Assembly (NCBI GenBank): GCA_905182815.1
Contig: CAJJCX010000004.1
Location: 682,001-746,000 of the forward strand
Direction of reading: 5' to 3'
Origin: an uncultured Candidatus Thioglobus sp.
GTDB lineage: Bacteria; Pseudomonadota; Gammaproteobacteria; PS1; Pseudothioglobaceae
DNA: 64,000 nt
Made by a program: the position numbers and the translations under genes
In this document: one piece after another, positions 54,414-62,923 of the stretch
Layout of the letters: every line of letters begins with the position of its first letter
Numbering within the stretch: the first letter of the stretch is position 1
Notes under the pieces: generated by a model
What the model was told of the DNA's origin: nothing
Seen by the model: only the letters and a program-made list of their open reading frames with translations
Databases searched by the model: none

Positions 54414-55067
54414 ATGTTTACAGGGATTATCCAAGCAAAAGGCAGCATTCACGAGGTTCAATCTTCTGAAAAAGGAGCTGTGCTTATTATTAATGCAGAT
54501 GACCTTGATTTAACTGATTCTAATGTGGGAGATAGTATTGCAGTCAATGGTGTATGTTTAACTGTTACTGCGTTAAAGAGAAACTCTTTCACTGCTGATG
54601 CTTCTCAAGAAACTTTAAGCTGTACTACTTTTTCAGAACTAATAAAGGGTCAGCACGTTAATTTAGAAAAGTCATTAAGACTTAATCAGGGAATTGATGG
54701 ACATTTGGTGAGTGGGCATGTTGATGGTATTGGAGAAGTTGACTCTGTTTATACTGAAGGCGTGAGCACAAGATTAAAAATTAAAGCTATGACTGACTTG
54801 ATGAAGTATATTGCTAAAAAAGGGTCTATTTGTATTGACGGAGTAAGTCTTACAGTCAATAGCGTGGTTGGTAATATTTTTGATGTTAATATTGTTCCTC
54901 ATACCTTTTCAGCAACTACGCTGAGTGGTTTGAGTGAAAAATCAAAGGTTAATTTAGAGATTGATATAATTGCTAGACACGTTGAGCAACTTATCAGCCA
55001 TAGGGTTGATATTGGAGATGATCTATCTGCTCTTAGCAAAAAAAAGACACTTGTAACTAAAAAGTAA
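54414..55067 (+). CDS. ribE: Riboflavin synthase alpha chain
   Basis: This enzyme dismutates two lumazine molecules to riboflavin. The 217-aa protein has two homologous barrels. The first begins MFTGIIQAKGSIHEV with DSIAVNGVCLTV, and the second contains GHLVSGHVDGIGEV and SICIDGVSLTVNSV. The C-terminal helix follows (VNLEIDIIARHVEQLI). It is the first gene of the ribE-ribBA-ribH-nusB cluster. The 119-bp upstream region shows no RFN (FMN riboswitch) features that I can see. The next gene starts 6 bp after the stop. Confidence 0.95.
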   Translation: MFTGIIQAKGSIHEVQSSEKGAVLIINADDLDLTDSNVGDSIAVNGVCLTVTALKRNSFTADASQETLSCTTFSELIKGQHVNLEKSLRLNQGIDGHLVSGHVDGIGEVDSVYTEGVSTRLKIKAMTDLMKYIAKKGSICIDGVSLTVNSVVGNIFDVNIVPHTFSATTLSGLSEKSKVNLEIDIIARHVEQLISHRVDIGDDLSALSKKKTLVTKK

Positions 55068-55073
55068 ATAAGT

Positions 55074-56147
55074 ATGAAAGCATCAATTAAAGAGCTCTTA
55101 GAAGACTACAAGCAAGGAAAAATGATTATTCTTATGGACGATGAGAATCGTGAAAATGAGGGTGATTTGTTAATTGCAGCAGAAAAAGTTACTAAAGAAG
55201 ATGTTAACTTTATGGCGACGCATGGCCGTGGATTAATTTGCTTAACTTTGACTCAGCAGCGCTGTCAACAGCTAAACCTTCCATTGATGGTTTCAAAAAA
55301 TAGTGACCTCCATTCAACAAACTTTACAGTTTCTATAGAAGCTGCTACAGGAGTAACTACGGGCATATCTGCAGCTGATAGAGCCAAAACTATTCTTGAT
55401 GCTGTAGCTAAGAACGCAAAACCTTTAGATATTGTTCAGCCTGGCCATATTTTTCCATTGATGGCTCAGCAGGGCGGCGTTCTAATTCGTGCTGGCCACA
55501 CTGAAGCTGGTTGTGATTTAGCTAGATTAGCTGGCTTTGAGCCCGCCTCCGTAATTGTTGAAATATTAAATGATGATGGATCAATGGCGCGCAGTGCTGA
55601 TTTACAAAAATTTGGGAAGAAGCATGGCATAAAGCTAGGACATATTGCTGACTTAATTCATTATAGAGTTGAGAATGAAAAAACCGTAGAAAGAATAAGT
55701 CAGAGGCCTTTTAATACGAAATATGGTGAATTTGAACTTTATTCTTATTTAGATACTATTCATAACGACATTCATATTGCTTTAGTAAAAGGGTCAATTA
55801 GTAAATCAAATGAGCCTTATGTTAGAGTCCATATGGAAAATATCTTTAAAGATGTTATGCAAGAAGTTAATCGTGGATTTAGTATAAATAGTGCTTTAAG
55901 TATGATTTCAGATGTTGAAAGTGGCGTTTTTTTACTTTTACGTAAGCAAGATAATCAAGCTATTCTTGAAAATATTGATAATCAAGATTACAGAAGTAGT
56001 GATGATGGAAAAACGTTTGGAATTGGTGCTCAAATACTATCTGATTTAGGAGTAACTTCTATGAAGTCTCTAGGCAAGCCAAAAAAGTGGCCTGGATTAG
56101 AGGGTTTTGGAATAACCATTAGTGAATATGTAAACATGAAGGAGTAG
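55074..56147 (+). CDS. ribBA: 3,4-Dihydroxy-2-butanone-4-phosphate synthase with degenerate GTP cyclohydrolase II domain
   Basis: The N-terminal domain (about 1-200) is an intact Rib[21 protein letters not shown] with acidic metal ligands, [32 protein letters not shown] and [13 protein letters not shown]. The C-terminal domain aligns with GTP cyclohydrolase II, but the zinc-binding cysteines are absent: the region reads [20 protein letters not shown] where active enzymes have C...CDCG. It therefore probably lacks cyclohydrolase activity, as in many gammaproteobacterial RibBA proteins, and a separate ribA is needed. It follows ribE by 6 bp and abuts ribH. Confidence 0.92.
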   Translation: MKASIKELLEDYKQGKMIILMDDENRENEGDLLIAAEKVTKEDVNFMATHGRGLICLTLTQQRCQQLNLPLMVSKNSDLHSTNFTVSIEAATGVTTGISAADRAKTILDAVAKNAKPLDIVQPGHIFPLMAQQGGVLIRAGHTEAGCDLARLAGFEPASVIVEILNDDGSMARSADLQKFGKKHGIKLGHIADLIHYRVENEKTVERISQRPFNTKYGEFELYSYLDTIHNDIHIALVKGSISKSNEPYVRVHMENIFKDVMQEVNRGFSINSALSMISDVESGVFLLLRKQDNQAILENIDNQDYRSSDDGKTFGIGAQILSDLGVTSMKSLGKPKKWPGLEGFGITISEYVNMKE

Positions 56148-56150
56148 GTG

Positions 56151-56612
56151 ATGAAAACTATCGAAGGTGACTTAACTATTAAGAACAAAAAGATTGCACT
56201 TATTGCAGGTCGATTTAACTCGTTTGTAGTTGAGCATTTAATCAGTGGCGCTAAAGGAGCTTTATTAAAGCATGGAGCTGATGATTCAGATATTGATCTT
56301 CTTTATGTGCCAGGAGCTTTTGAAATCCCTTTAGCTCTTAAAAAGACTGCTAATACTGGCAAATACGATGGTATTGTGGCATTAGGAGCTGTAATACGTG
56401 GTGGAACTCCTCATTTTGAGTTTGTAGCTGGTGAGTGCGTAAAAGGCATTTCAAAGGTTGCACTAGACTCCGAAATTCCTATCGCCTTTGGCGTTTTAAC
56501 TGTTGATACAGTTGAGCAAGCGATTGAGAGATCAGGTTCAAACTCTGAAAATAAAGGTGCAGAAGCAGCAGAGAGCACAATTAGAATGATAAATTTACTC
56601 GAAAAGCTGTGA
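56151..56612 (+). CDS. ribH: 6,7-Dimethyl-8-ribityllumazine synthase
   Basis: RibH condenses the RibA- and RibB-derived precursors. The 153-aa protein has [53 protein letters not shown] and the late [23 protein letters not shown] at 56151 is favoured by GGAG at 56141-56144. An adjacent in-frame GTG at 56148 is less likely. The stop overlaps the GTG start of nusB, so the two are translationally coupled. The gene is intact. Confidence 0.96.
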   Translation: MKTIEGDLTIKNKKIALIAGRFNSFVVEHLISGAKGALLKHGADDSDIDLLYVPGAFEIPLALKKTANTGKYDGIVALGAVIRGGTPHFEFVAGECVKGISKVALDSEIPIAFGVLTVDTVEQAIERSGSNSENKGAEAAESTIRMINLLEKL

Positions 56613-57025
56613 CATCAAAACAACGTTCAAGAGCAAGAGTGGTTCAAGCATTGTATCAATGGCTCGTTTCTGGTGGTGATATTCCTCAAATTGAGCAGCA
56701 ATTCCTTACTCAAAAAGAAGGTAAGATTTCTAAAGCATTCTTTTCAAACTTATTTATAAATATTCCTAAAAATATTTCAGTACTCGATGAAATTATTAAC
56801 CCCTCACTCGAAAGAGATATTAGTGAGCTTGGCCCAACTGAAAAAGCCATTTTGTATCTGGGAGTCTATGAGCTAAAGTTTCAACTTGAAGTTCCTTATA
56901 AGGTAGTTATCAATGAGGCTGTGGAATTATCAAAGCTTTATGGTGCAGAAGGCGCCTTTAAACTTATAAATAAATCACTAGATAAAATTGCCCCATCCTT
57001 AAGATCAATGGAATTAGCTAAATAA
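56609..57025 (+). CDS. nusB: Transcription antitermination factor NusB
   Basis: NusB binds boxA RNA with NusE (S10) for rRNA antitermination. The 138-aa all-helical protein has [39 protein letters not shown] and [20 protein letters not shown], ending with [15 protein letters not shown] at 56609 overlaps the ribH stop (GTGA). The ribH-nusB pairing is universal in proteobacteria. thiL, which often follows, is not here. A 196-bp intergenic region comes next. Confidence 0.95.
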   Translation: MTSKQRSRARVVQALYQWLVSGGDIPQIEQQFLTQKEGKISKAFFSNLFINIPKNISVLDEIINPSLERDISELGPTEKAILYLGVYELKFQLEVPYKVVINEAVELSKLYGAEGAFKLINKSLDKIAPSLRSMELAK

Positions 57026-57140
57026 AATTATTTTTTTAGTTAAGTCGTTAATTATCCAATAACAAGTGAAATTGTTTCAACTAACCCTTTTTCATGGTAA
57101 TATCTCGTTTTCAGATTTAAAAAATTATTGTTTTATTAAT

Positions 57141-57169
57141 TTGGTTCTTCAAAGAGCCCTTAGTAAAAT
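57141..57169 (+). promoter_or_regulatory. Possible promoter of the ABC-importer operon
   Basis: TTGGTT at 57141-57146 and TAAAAT at 57164-57169 are 17 bp apart and precede the strong AAAGGAG site and the binding-protein start at 57222. The -35 box is weak. A short hairpin (GGTTCT/AGAGCC) overlaps the spacer and may be chance. Confidence 0.35.
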
Positions 57170-57221
57170 ATTTTTTTTAGCTGAAAGAAGAGGAAGTTTA
57201 ATATTTATTAAAGGAGAAATA

Positions 57222-58217
57222 ATGAAAAGTATTTATAAAAAAATTGGAGCAACATTTATCAGTGCAATAGCTACTGTTAATGTAATGGCTCTTGATGAGC
57301 TTAATGTAGCTTATTTTGAAGAATGGCCAATGCCGTTCGAGTATGCAAAGCAAATTGGTGCGTATGATGAGGCTTTGGGTATGAAGGTTAACTGGAAAGC
57401 TTTTGGTACAGGTACAGCGATGTCTGCAGCTATGGCTTCTGGTGATATTCATATTTCAGTAAGTCAAGGTGTGCCTCCATTTATTGTTGCCGCTTCTACA
57501 GGTCAAGATATTCAAATTGTTGACGTTGCTGTAAGTTATGCTGACAATGATAACTGTGTTGTAGCTTCAGGTCTTGAAATTGATGCAAGCAATGCATCTG
57601 AATTGGCTGGAAAGAAAGTTTCTGTTCCACTTGGAACTGCTGCTCACTTTGGTTTCTTGAAGCAGATGGCTCACTTTGGTGTTTCTGTAGATTCAATGCA
57701 AGTAGTTGACATGGCTCCACCAGAAGGATCAGCTGCATTAGCTCAAGGAAGTATTGATATGTTCTGTGGATGGGGTGGATCACTTCGTCGTGCACTAGAT
57801 CATGGTAATGTTCTTTTGACTGGTGATGAAAAAACAGCTCTAGGTATTCTAGTTTGGGACGTAACTTCAGTTCCAGCAGGTTTTGCTGATGAAAATGCTG
57901 AAGTTCTTCAAACGTTCTTAGGTGTTACTGCTGCTGCAAATGCAATGTGGAACTCAGGTGGTTTCCATTCACTAATGCTTCCTCATATCGCAAAAGATGC
58001 TGGTATGGATGAAGCAGCAACTGCTGAAACAATGTCTACATTTGTATTCCCATCAGTTAGCTCACAGTTAGGTGATAGCTGGCTTGGTGGTTCTGGTGAA
58101 TCTTTCCTTAAAGGTGTAGCAGATGTATTTGTTGACGCTGGAAGTATTCCTAGCGCTCGTGGTTCGTATGCAAATGCAATTAATACTGATGGTCTTCAAG
58201 GATTAGCAGCGCAATAA
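57222..58217 (+). CDS. ABC importer periplasmic binding protein, taurine/nitrate-type (TauA-like)
   Basis: This 331-aa secreted solute-binding protein starts at ATG 57222 behind AAAGGAG. The signal peptide is KKIGATFISAIATVNVMA, with the mature form from about LDELNVAYFEEWPM. The pattern of small-molecule contacts is TauA/SsuA-like: KAFGTGTAMSAAMASGDIHI, SQGVPPFIVAASTGQDIQIV, GKKVSVPLGTAAHFGFLKQM and PEGSAALAQGSIDMFCGWGG. Ligands of this fold include sulfonates, nitrate, pyrimidine precursors and other small compounds. Here the context (permease, ATPase, dimethylglycine-dehydrogenase-like enzyme) suggests an N-methylated amine, an inference only. A terminator follows, probably to raise its level over the rest. 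Confidence 0.85.
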   Translation: MKSIYKKIGATFISAIATVNVMALDELNVAYFEEWPMPFEYAKQIGAYDEALGMKVNWKAFGTGTAMSAAMASGDIHISVSQGVPPFIVAASTGQDIQIVDVAVSYADNDNCVVASGLEIDASNASELAGKKVSVPLGTAAHFGFLKQMAHFGVSVDSMQVVDMAPPEGSAALAQGSIDMFCGWGGSLRRALDHGNVLLTGDEKTALGILVWDVTSVPAGFADENAEVLQTFLGVTAAANAMWNSGGFHSLMLPHIAKDAGMDEAATAETMSTFVFPSVSSQLGDSWLGGSGESFLKGVADVFVDAGSIPSARGSYANAINTDGLQGLAAQ

Positions 58218-58269
58218 AATACTGATTTATTAGACTTAATAAAAGTCTTAAAGTATTAGTTAGATTCAA

Positions 58270-58300
58270 GGTGGCGCACTTAGTGTGCCACCTTTTTTTT
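58270..58300 (+). terminator. Intercistronic intrinsic terminator after the binding-protein gene
   Basis: GGTGGCGCAC (58270-58279) pairs fully, with one G-U, with GTGTGCCACC (58283-58292) around a TTA loop, followed by eight T. It lies between the binding protein and ATPase genes and would let only part of the transcripts continue, a common way to over-produce the binding protein. Confidence 0.93.
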
Positions 58301-58322
58301 AAAAATAAATTCGGAGTTTAGT

Positions 58323-59129
58323 TTGAAAGGTTTATCAATTGAAAATATCTCAATGCGTTTTGATTTGAAGAATGGCTCTTCAGTTCAAGCTCTTAAAGAT
58401 GTATCTTTAGACATAAAAGAAGGTGAAATTATCACTGTACTTGGACCTTCAGGTTGCGGTAAAACGACACTTCTAAATATTGTTGCTGGCTTTTTAGCTC
58501 CAACAGAAGGAAAAGTTGTTCTTAATGACCAAATTGTTTTAGGCCCTGGCGCTGAACGAGGAATGGTTTTTCAGCAAGGTGCTTTATTTGAGTGGATGAA
58601 TGTTCAACAAAATGTTGCATTTGGACCTCGAATGAAAGGAATGCCAAAAGCTGAACAAAATGAAAAAGTAAAACATTTACTTGAAGTAGTTGGACTAGCT
58701 GAATTTGAGGATAAAGCCGTATACGAATTATCTGGAGGCATGCAGCAAAGAGTGGCTCTAGCGCGTTGCCTTGCAAATGAACCTGATGTAATCTTAATGG
58801 ATGAGCCTCTGGGTGCATTAGATGCCTTGACTCGTGAAAAGATGCAGGGATTAGTTTTAAAGCTCTGGAAAGAGACTGGAAAAACAATTTTATTAATTAC
58901 CCATTCTGTAGAAGAGGCTGTTCTTCTTGGTGAAAGATTATTGGTTCTTGCTCCAAGGCCAGGAAGGGTTTACAAGGAGTACAATCTCCCATTTGCTGAA
59001 ATGGGCGTTAATATGGATCTTCGAGAAGTTAAAAAATCTGAGGGATATTCAGAGACTCGTGATGAAATTCTCTCAATTATCTGGGAAATGGAAGAAGAGA
59101 TAATGGGAAGGACGGACGAAAGCTCATGA
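58323..59129 (+). CDS. ABC importer ATPase, taurine/nitrate-type (TauB-like)
   Basis: This 268-aa ATPase has Walker A GPSGCGKTTLLNIV (about residues 40-53), the Q-loop MVFQQGALFEWMNV, signature YELSGGMQQRVALARCL, Walker B VILMDEPLGALD and H-loop LLITHSVEEAVLLGERL. It belongs to the TauB/SsuB/NrtD group and energises the adjacent permease. The start is TTG at 58323 with CGGAG upstream. Its stop overlaps the permease start as ATGA, so both are co-translated. The gene is intact. Confidence 0.92.
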   Translation: MKGLSIENISMRFDLKNGSSVQALKDVSLDIKEGEIITVLGPSGCGKTTLLNIVAGFLAPTEGKVVLNDQIVLGPGAERGMVFQQGALFEWMNVQQNVAFGPRMKGMPKAEQNEKVKHLLEVVGLAEFEDKAVYELSGGMQQRVALARCLANEPDVILMDEPLGALDALTREKMQGLVLKLWKETGKTILLITHSVEEAVLLGERLLVLAPRPGRVYKEYNLPFAEMGVNMDLREVKKSEGYSETRDEILSIIWEMEEEIMGRTDESS

Positions 59130-60394
59130 CTATTTTAATTATCTATATTTTAATTTTTATTGCTGCTTTCTATATTGTTAAAGCAGTGAGCTCAATGTCA
59201 AAATCACGAGATGATTTCACGAGTCTTAAAACTGTAACATTTGGTGATGAGAGTGCTGTTACGCCTAATAGGGCTGCTTCAATTATATCAGTTATAGCAA
59301 TATTCGCTATCTGGGGCTCATTTACGGGCTCTAAATTAACCCCTATCCATGTTCCTGGACCATTTATAGGTGAACTTTCATTTACCTATACTGCTGTTAA
59401 CTCTTCAGGTGAAACTGATGATGCTGAAGTAAGAATTTCTGTTTACGATGTTCAGACTGGTGAAATACCTGACAAAATAGATATAGAGCCAGGATTAGGT
59501 TTTGCTCTTAATGACACAGCTCAAATTATTACATATAGAAGTGCTTTGGTTAAAGTTCAGAAAAATGATGTTGGTGGTAAGGATAAAAAATATAAAGTTA
59601 TTGCAATTAATGGGGAGTCCATTTTACCAAGCAGTGAGCTCTTTATTGATAATGCACGCGTTTATATGACCGCTAAAGGAACTCTGAGTCTTACTCCATA
59701 TAAAGGCTGGCAGATGCAGCCAGTATGGCTACCTTCGCCAGAAGCTGTCTGGTCAAGGCTAACAAAGATTGCTTCAGAAGGGTATAAAAATTTTAGTTTA
59801 TTTGAGCATTTAGGCTGGTCACTCCTTAGAGTTGTTGTTGGTTTTTTCGCTGGCGCTCTAATAGGTATACCTTTAGGATACGCAATGGGTCTTTCTGGCT
59901 GGTTTCGTGGCTGGTTTGATCCTATTGTAGAATTTATGAGACCAGTGCCTCCACTTGCTCTAATTCCATTAGTTATTATTTGGTTTGGTATTGGCGAACA
60001 AGGAAAGATTATTTTACTATTCTTAGCTTCGCTTTGGATTATGACTATTTCTGCTAGAGCCGGAGTTTCAGGGGTGAATATTGCAAAAATTCATGCCGCA
60101 TATTCACTAGGCGCCTCTAAATGGCAAATTATGAGGCTTGTTATTGTTCCAAACAGTTTGCCTGAAATATTTACAGGTGCAAGAGTCTCTATGGGGGTTT
60201 GTTGGGGCACAGTAGTAGCAGCTGAACTTGTAGCGGCTCAGAAAGGTGCTGGAATGATGATTATCACCGCCTCAAAGTTCCAGATGACTGACCTTGTAAT
60301 AATGGGAATTGTACTGATTGGTGTTATTGGTTATGCAATCGATATACTTATGAGAATTTCAGAAAATTATCTTGTACCATGGAAGGGAAAATAG
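59126..60394 (+). CDS. ABC importer permease (TauC-like) with an extra periplasmic domain
   Basis: The C-terminal 220 residues are a normal TauC/SsuC permease: WLPSPEAVWSRLTKIA, the first helix LRVVVGFFAGALIGIPLGYA, PLALIPLVIIWFGIGEQGK and the EAA loop region AAYSLGASKWQIMRLVIVPN. The protein is 422 aa instead of about 275. The excess is an N-terminal helix (1-20), a second helix (about 50-66), and a predicted periplasmic segment of about 125 residues (70-195), Thr/Ser/Asp-rich and beta-like (FTYTAVNSSGETDDAEVRIS, YDVQTGEIPDKIDIEPG). I know no such insertion in TauC. It ends 42 bp before the flavoprotein gene. Confidence 0.87.
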   Translation: MTILIIYILIFIAAFYIVKAVSSMSKSRDDFTSLKTVTFGDESAVTPNRAASIISVIAIFAIWGSFTGSKLTPIHVPGPFIGELSFTYTAVNSSGETDDAEVRISVYDVQTGEIPDKIDIEPGLGFALNDTAQIITYRSALVKVQKNDVGGKDKKYKVIAINGESILPSSELFIDNARVYMTAKGTLSLTPYKGWQMQPVWLPSPEAVWSRLTKIASEGYKNFSLFEHLGWSLLRVVVGFFAGALIGIPLGYAMGLSGWFRGWFDPIVEFMRPVPPLALIPLVIIWFGIGEQGKIILLFLASLWIMTISARAGVSGVNIAKIHAAYSLGASKWQIMRLVIVPNSLPEIFTGARVSMGVCWGTVVAAELVAAQKGAGMMIITASKFQMTDLVIMGIVLIGVIGYAIDILMRISENYLVPWKGK

Positions 60395-60436
60395 ATTTAT
60401 AATTCTGTTTTTTTCTTCTTTATTTAAGGTTAGCCC

Positions 60437-62905
60437 ATGTCAGTAATATTACCTAAAAATGCTCAAGCTGTAATTATTGGTGGAGGAGTAGTAGGCTGCT
60501 CAGTTGCTTATCATCTTGCAAAACTTGGTTACACAGATGTAGTTCTTCTGGAGCGTAAAAAGCTAACCTCTGGAACTACATGGCATGCAGCAGGACTTGT
60601 AGGGCAGATGCGCTCATCGCTTAATCTCACTCAAATGGTTAAATACTCTGGAAACCTTTACGAAACATTAGAGGCTGAAACAGGAATGGCTACTGGTTAT
60701 CGCCGAACTGGCTCTATAAGCCTTGCAACAAACCAAGAAAGGTTAACAGAATATAAACGCAATGCATCACTTGCAAAAGTTCATGGAGTTGATGTGCAGA
60801 TACTAACTACCGACGAGTTAAGAGATAAGGTCAACCTCTTTAATCTCGATGATGTTGTTGGCGGTGCTTGGATACCTAAGGATGGTAAGGCTGATCCAGC
60901 AAACGTCGCCATGGCTCTTGCTAAAGGCGCAAAGAATAATGGTGTTAAGATTTTTGAAGACGTTAAGGTTACTGGAATACTTAAAAAAGATGGAAAGGCT
61001 GTAGGAGTTCAAACTGAGTATGGTGACATACAATCTGATGCTGTTGTAAATTGCGGTGGAATGTGGGCAAGAGAGGTTGGCAAAATGGCTGGTGTTTCAG
61101 TCCCTCTTCATGCTTGTGAGCACTTTTACTTCCTAACTTCAGCCGTTCCAAATATGGGAGATATGCCCGTAGTAAGAGTTCCAGATGAGTCTGCATATTA
61201 TAAAGAGGATGCTGGAAAAATACTTGTTGGGCTATTTGAGCCAAACGCAAAACCATGGGCGCAAAATGGTATTCCAGAAGATTTTTGCTTTGATCAGATA
61301 CAGGATGACTTAGATCACTGTATGCCTTATTTAGAGCTTGCAATGAACCGTGTGCCTATCATGGAAAGTTTAGGTATTGAGACTTTGTTTAATGGACCTG
61401 AAAGTTTTACGCCGGATGATAATTTTCAGATCGGAGAGTCTCCAGAATTAGGTAACTTTTATGTTGCTGCAGGATTCAATTCAATTGGTATTCAGGCGGC
61501 TGGTGGAGCGGGAAAATATTTAGCTGAATGGATTGTAGGAAAAGAACCTCCCTGTGATTTATGGGATGTAGATATTAGAAGAAATGAGCCATTTCAAAAT
61601 AATAAAATTTACTTAGCAAATAGAGTTACTGAAACTTTAGGCTATCTTTATGAAAATCATTTTCCATACCATCAATACGAAACAGCTAGAGGCTTAAGAA
61701 AAACTCCTTTGTATGAGTTTTTCAAAGAGCGTGGTGCTTGTTTTGGTGAGGTTGCTGGCTGGGAGAGGCCTAATTGGTTTGTTCCAAAGGATTTGATTGG
61801 AAAGGTTGAAGCTAAGTATGAATATTCATGGGGAAGGCAAAATTGGTTTGATTTTCATAGATTAGAGCAGCAAGCAATCAGAGAGACTGTTGGTATGTAT
61901 GAAATGTCGTCATATGCAAAAATTCGAGTCAAAGGTTCTGATGCTATGGACTTTATGCAGATGATCTGTGCAAATGATGTTGATGTTGGTGTCGGTAAAA
62001 TGGTTTATACGCAGTGGCTTAATCGGAAAGGCGGTATTGAAGCTGACGTAACAGTTACTCGTCTTGAAGTTGATGATTATTTAATAGTCAGCGGAACAAT
62101 GTGTCTTAATCGAGATATGCATTGGCTTAAAAAGAATTTGCCTGAAGGGGCCAATTGTTCACTATTTGATGCAACTAGTGCTGAGGGCTGTATCGCCATT
62201 ATGGGGCCAAATTCGAGAGATTTACTACAATCCCTTACAGATACTGATATGAGTAACGAAAGCTTCCCTTTTGCAAATGTTCGCAATATTGAGGTTGGTA
62301 TGGCAAATGTACGTGCACACCGAATAACATATGTTGGTGAATTAGGCTGGGAGTTATACTTTCCAATTGAGTTTTCAAGTTATGTGGCTGAGCTAATTGA
62401 TTCAAAAGGTGAGGAGTTTTCTTTAAGACAGATTGGGATGCATACTGTTGATAGTTGTCGAATTGAAAAAGCATATAGACACTTTGGACATGACATTACT
62501 GATGAAGATCACGTCATTGATGCAGGACTTGGTTTTGCTGTGAAACTCGATAAGAGCCCTTCAAAATTTGGTAACTTTATTGGTTATGACTCTGTTAAAG
62601 CTAAAAAGGCTGCCGGTTATGAAATGAGAGTAATGCAGTTTCTACTAAGTAATCCTGAACCTATGCTTTATCATAATGAACCTATTCTGAAAAATGGTGA
62701 AATTGTAGGTCATTTAACAAGTGGAACCTATAGTCATACTCTTGGAGGTGCTGTTGGCCTTGGATATGTTACATGCCTCCCTAATGAAAGTCATGAAGAT
62801 ATTTTAAGTGCTGAATATACTATTGAGGTTGAAGGTGTTATTGAGAAAGCTAGTGCATCACTTAAGCCAATGTATGACCCTTTAAATAGCAAAATCAGAA
62901 ACTAA
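60437..62905 (+). CDS. Dimethylglycine/sarcosine dehydrogenase-like FAD enzyme with folate (GcvT) domain
   Basis: This 822-aa two-part enzyme has an N-terminal DAAO-fold FAD domain: GGGVVGCSVAYHLAKLGY near residue 15, then the GTTWHAAGLVG motif whose His50 is the likely covalent FAD attachment. GFNSIGIQAAGGAGKYLAEW closes the FAD site. From about residue 420 a GcvT/aminomethyltransferase domain follows (MYEMSSYAKIRVKGSDAMDF, GAGLGF-like DAGLGFAVKLDKS, GHLTSGTYSHTLGGAVGLGY). Family members oxidise N-methyl groups of dimethylglycine or sarcosine and pass the carbon to tetrahydrofolate. Placement after the importer suggests its ligand is the substrate. Which N-methyl compound is used cannot be read. 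Confidence 0.88.
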   Translation: MSVILPKNAQAVIIGGGVVGCSVAYHLAKLGYTDVVLLERKKLTSGTTWHAAGLVGQMRSSLNLTQMVKYSGNLYETLEAETGMATGYRRTGSISLATNQERLTEYKRNASLAKVHGVDVQILTTDELRDKVNLFNLDDVVGGAWIPKDGKADPANVAMALAKGAKNNGVKIFEDVKVTGILKKDGKAVGVQTEYGDIQSDAVVNCGGMWAREVGKMAGVSVPLHACEHFYFLTSAVPNMGDMPVVRVPDESAYYKEDAGKILVGLFEPNAKPWAQNGIPEDFCFDQIQDDLDHCMPYLELAMNRVPIMESLGIETLFNGPESFTPDDNFQIGESPELGNFYVAAGFNSIGIQAAGGAGKYLAEWIVGKEPPCDLWDVDIRRNEPFQNNKIYLANRVTETLGYLYENHFPYHQYETARGLRKTPLYEFFKERGACFGEVAGWERPNWFVPKDLIGKVEAKYEYSWGRQNWFDFHRLEQQAIRETVGMYEMSSYAKIRVKGSDAMDFMQMICANDVDVGVGKMVYTQWLNRKGGIEADVTVTRLEVDDYLIVSGTMCLNRDMHWLKKNLPEGANCSLFDATSAEGCIAIMGPNSRDLLQSLTDTDMSNESFPFANVRNIEVGMANVRAHRITYVGELGWELYFPIEFSSYVAELIDSKGEEFSLRQIGMHTVDSCRIEKAYRHFGHDITDEDHVIDAGLGFAVKLDKSPSKFGNFIGYDSVKAKKAAGYEMRVMQFLLSNPEPMLYHNEPILKNGEIVGHLTSGTYSHTLGGAVGLGYVTCLPNESHEDILSAEYTIEVEGVIEKASASLKPMYDPLNSKIRN

Positions 62906-62923
62906 TTTTTCCTAATAATTAAA

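Noticed and set aside
57143-57178. Hairpin GGTTCT/AGAGCC followed by T8 upstream of the importer operon as a terminator
   Set aside because: The T-run is about 12 nt from the stem and the hairpin overlaps a plausible promoter spacer, so the terminator geometry is wrong.
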